Origin: DAITQM01 sp039794245
GTDB lineage: Bacteria; Pseudomonadota; Gammaproteobacteria; Xanthomonadales; Wenzhouxiangellaceae
Length of the DNA stretch: 64,000 bases
Direction: 5' to 3'
NCBI GenBank assembly: GCA_039794245.1
Contig: JBDIVS010000011.1
Span: 1 to 64,000 of the forward strand
Position numbers and translations under genes: made by a program. Positions 62,175 to 64,000 of the stretch are shown here, in pieces; the stretch's first letter is position 1, and every line of letters starts with the position of its first letter. A model generated the notes under the pieces. That model did not search any database, was not told the origin of the DNA, and saw nothing but the letters and a program-made list of their open reading frames with translations.

Positions 62175-63525
62175 AACCCAACCCACCCGCTTCGACAGCG
62201 ATACGATTGCCGCACCCGCCACGCCGCCGGGCCGCGGCGGCATCGGCATCGTCCGGGTCTCGGGCCCGGCCGTCAAACAGATTCTGAAAGATTGGCTAAA
62301 GTATGAACTGCAACCGCGCCGCGCCCGGCTGTGCGCCCTCAGCGATGCGAACGGCGAAGTGCTCGACGAAGCGCTGGCACTGTATTTCCCGGCGCCGCAC
62401 TCGTACACCGGCGAGGACGTGCTCGAAGTGCACGCCCACGGTAATCCGCTGCTGCTCGAACAGATCCTGGGCGCACTGGCCGAATTCGGCGTGCGCCGGG
62501 CGCGGCCGGGGGAATTCACCGAACGTGCCTTCCTGAACGGCCGGCTGGATCTGGCCCAGGCCGAGGCGGTCGCCGATCTGATCGCGGCCGGCAGCACCCA
62601 GGCGGTGCGTGCCGCGCGGCGCAGCCTGCAAGGCGTATTCTCGGCAAGGGTCGGCGCCCTCCGCGAGGCGCTTGGCGCGTTACGCGTCGAGATCGAAGCG
62701 CATCTCGATTTCCCCGATGAGGATATCCCGGTGCCGGCCGTGCAGCGCTGGCGGGAGCAGCTTGCCGGACTGGAACAGCAACTCGCCGAGCTGCAACAGG
62801 CCGCCGCGCGTGGCCGGCGTCTGAACGACGGGCTCAAAATCGCGATCGCCGGGGCGCCGAACGTCGGCAAATCGAGCCTGCTCAATGCGCTCGTCGGGGA
62901 CGATCGGGCGATCGTCAGCCCGCACCCGGGCACGACGCGTGATGTGCTGCGCGAAACGGTGGTCATCGCCGGCCAGGTGACGGAAATCAGCGATCTCGCC
63001 GGTCTGCGCGACAGCGCTGACGAAGTGGAAAGCGAAGGCATCCGCCGGGCGCGCGCCGAACTCGACCGTGCCGACCTGGTGATCTGGCTGGACGACTGCC
63101 GTAACCCGGATCGTGCCTTACCGGTTGATCTCGATCCGGGTGTTCCGGTCATCAGGGTCCACAACAAGATCGACCTCGAACCCAGCTCGGCCCGGCGGCC
63201 TGCCGGCGGTGACACCGGAGGTGCAATAAGGATCAGCGCCTTGTGTGGCGACGGCCTGGCGGCGCTGCGCGCGGTGCTCGTCGCAGCCGCAGGCCTGGAC
63301 GGCGGCGACGGCGATTTCACGGCGCGCGCCCGCCACCTCGATCACCTCGGGCGGTGTGCGGTTGAACTGGCGCGGGCCGGAACCGTGCTGGCCTCCGGTG
63401 CCCCGCATGAGCTGCTTGCCGAGCACCTCAGACTGGCGGCCGACGAACTTGGGGCATTGACCGGCAAGGTGAGAAGCGATGACCTGCTCGGGCAGATCTT
63501 CAGCCGCTTTTGCATCGGTAAATAA
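62158..63525 (+). CDS. mnmE: tRNA modification GTPase MnmE
   Basis: MnmE with MnmG makes the 5-carboxymethylaminomethyl modification of wobble uridines. The only in-frame start is a TTG at 62158 overlapping the end of yidC by 17 bases, giving 455 residues. It has the THF-binding N-domain (SDTIAAPATPPGRGGIGIVR, HAHGNPLLLEQIL, GEFTERAFLNGRLDLAQAEAV), the G domain (GAPNVGKSSLLNAL, PGTTRDVL, VHNKID) and the C-terminal CIGK. The G3 motif reads DLAGLRD where DTAGLRD is usual. Confidence 0.95.
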   Translation: MNAKAKTQPTRFDSDTIAAPATPPGRGGIGIVRVSGPAVKQILKDWLKYELQPRRARLCALSDANGEVLDEALALYFPAPHSYTGEDVLEVHAHGNPLLLEQILGALAEFGVRRARPGEFTERAFLNGRLDLAQAEAVADLIAAGSTQAVRAARRSLQGVFSARVGALREALGALRVEIEAHLDFPDEDIPVPAVQRWREQLAGLEQQLAELQQAAARGRRLNDGLKIAIAGAPNVGKSSLLNALVGDDRAIVSPHPGTTRDVLRETVVIAGQVTEISDLAGLRDSADEVESEGIRRARAELDRADLVIWLDDCRNPDRALPVDLDPGVPVIRVHNKIDLEPSSARRPAGGDTGGAIRISALCGDGLAALRAVLVAAAGLDGGDGDFTARARHLDHLGRCAVELARAGTVLASGAPHELLAEHLRLAADELGALTGKVRSDDLLGQIFSRFCIGK

Positions 63526-63599
63526 GGCGGGCTGCTCGAGGCTTTTACAAAGCGCCGTACAATCAGCACAATCCTCATACCCAGACGCGGGACCGGGCG

Positions 63600-64000
63600 A
63601 TGATGAAATGGCTAAGGTCACAGAATAAACAAGGTCCGGAACTGAGACTCGGCGTCCGGGCGCTCGATTCGCGCCATCTGCAGATTCTGAAAACGACGCT
63701 GGCCGTGTTGCGGCTGCCGGAGCAATGGCAGCTCGATCCCAGGGCCGACGAGGGTGTCGTGATCGTCGATATCGACGAGCGCGAAGGCCGGCAGGCGTGG
63801 CGGCAACTGGTCGAAAGCGGGCGGTTCTACCGGGTGATCCCACTGAGCGCAAACCGCAAGATGGTGCACGTCGGCCGCGGTCTGCTCAAACCGCTGCGCG
63901 CCGCCCACCTCGAGGAACTGCTGCGCGAGATCGGCCACGAACTGACCACGGCCAGACCGCCGGCCGCAACTGCGATCCCGATGCTCTGCGAGGCGATCCA
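63600..64000 (+). CDS. Partial gene at window edge, hypothetical
   Basis: An open frame from the ATG at 63600 (a second ATG follows at 63603) runs off the window without a stop, giving at least 133 residues. The visible part, LGVRALDSRHLQILKTTLAVL, VVIVDIDEREGRQAWRQLVES and RGLLKPLRAAHLEELL, has an alternating alpha/beta look like a receiver-type or small regulatory domain, but no motif decides. I do not recognise the family. Confidence 0.55.
   Translation, partial: MMKWLRSQNKQGPELRLGVRALDSRHLQILKTTLAVLRLPEQWQLDPRADEGVVIVDIDEREGRQAWRQLVESGRFYRVIPLSANRKMVHVGRGLLKPLRAAHLEELLREIGHELTTARPPAATAIPMLCEAI

Overview
The window is a high-GC chromosomal segment of a Gammaproteobacterium. The grounds are the gene order fmt-def / LysM-dprA-topA-tsaC-hemF, the glyQ-glyS pair, the dnaA-dnaN-recF-gyrB / rpmH-rnpA-yidC-mnmE origin block, and an FNR/Anr-type box. 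Genus cannot be set from sequence alone. No rRNA, tRNA, CRISPR array or intact insertion sequence was seen.

Layout. 1-464: a 173-bp-period direct repeat with strong hairpins. 465-4690: small secreted and membrane proteins and a MATE exporter. 4763-16853: housekeeping cluster hemF, tsaC, topA, dprA and a LysM protein (minus strand), divergent from def-fmt-rsmB-DUF4390-ntrY (plus strand). 16907-23396: two ABC-2 type exporters, a secreted alpha/beta hydrolase and a dicarboxylate/amino-acid symporter. 23529-25492: recQ. 25441-27085: a toxin-antitoxin graveyard (fragments of a ribbon-helix-helix antitoxin and of a MntA-type nucleotidyltransferase) beside an apparently intact FitAB/VapBC-type pair with a multi-site operator. 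27117-31412: tatD, a choice-of-anchor-B protein, a frameshifted M14 peptidase-like gene and a GATase. 31502-38852: glyQS, a degenerate HAD protein, an epimerase, a truncated sulfotransferase-like gene, a glycine-zipper lipoprotein and a thioredoxin-NHL protein.

39297-48253 is the most notable part: a respiratory island. In transcription order (minus strand) it holds rquA (rhodoquinone synthesis), a decayed frdA-like flavoprotein translationally coupled to it, an FNR/Anr-like box, an OmcA/MtrC-family decaheme cytochrome, an intra-operon stem-loop, a MtrA/DmsE decaheme cytochrome, a MtrB/PioB outer-membrane barrel, a diheme c4-type cytochrome, a NapC/NirT (CymA-like) tetraheme quinol dehydrogenase and a terminator. 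Together the proteins can form a continuous electron path from the inner-membrane quinone pool to the cell surface, here paired with a low-potential quinone gene.

48329-53556: a Cys/Met-metabolism PLP enzyme, a P-type ATPase remnant, a cytochrome b561, a cyanophycinase-like protein and a fatty acid desaturase. 53576-64000: gyrB, recF, dnaN, an oriC candidate with two perfect DnaA boxes, dnaA, and divergently rpmH, rnpA, yidC, mnmE and a partial gene at the edge. The 25-50 kb part holds an unusual number of broken genes, which suggests ongoing gene loss or some assembly-level indels.
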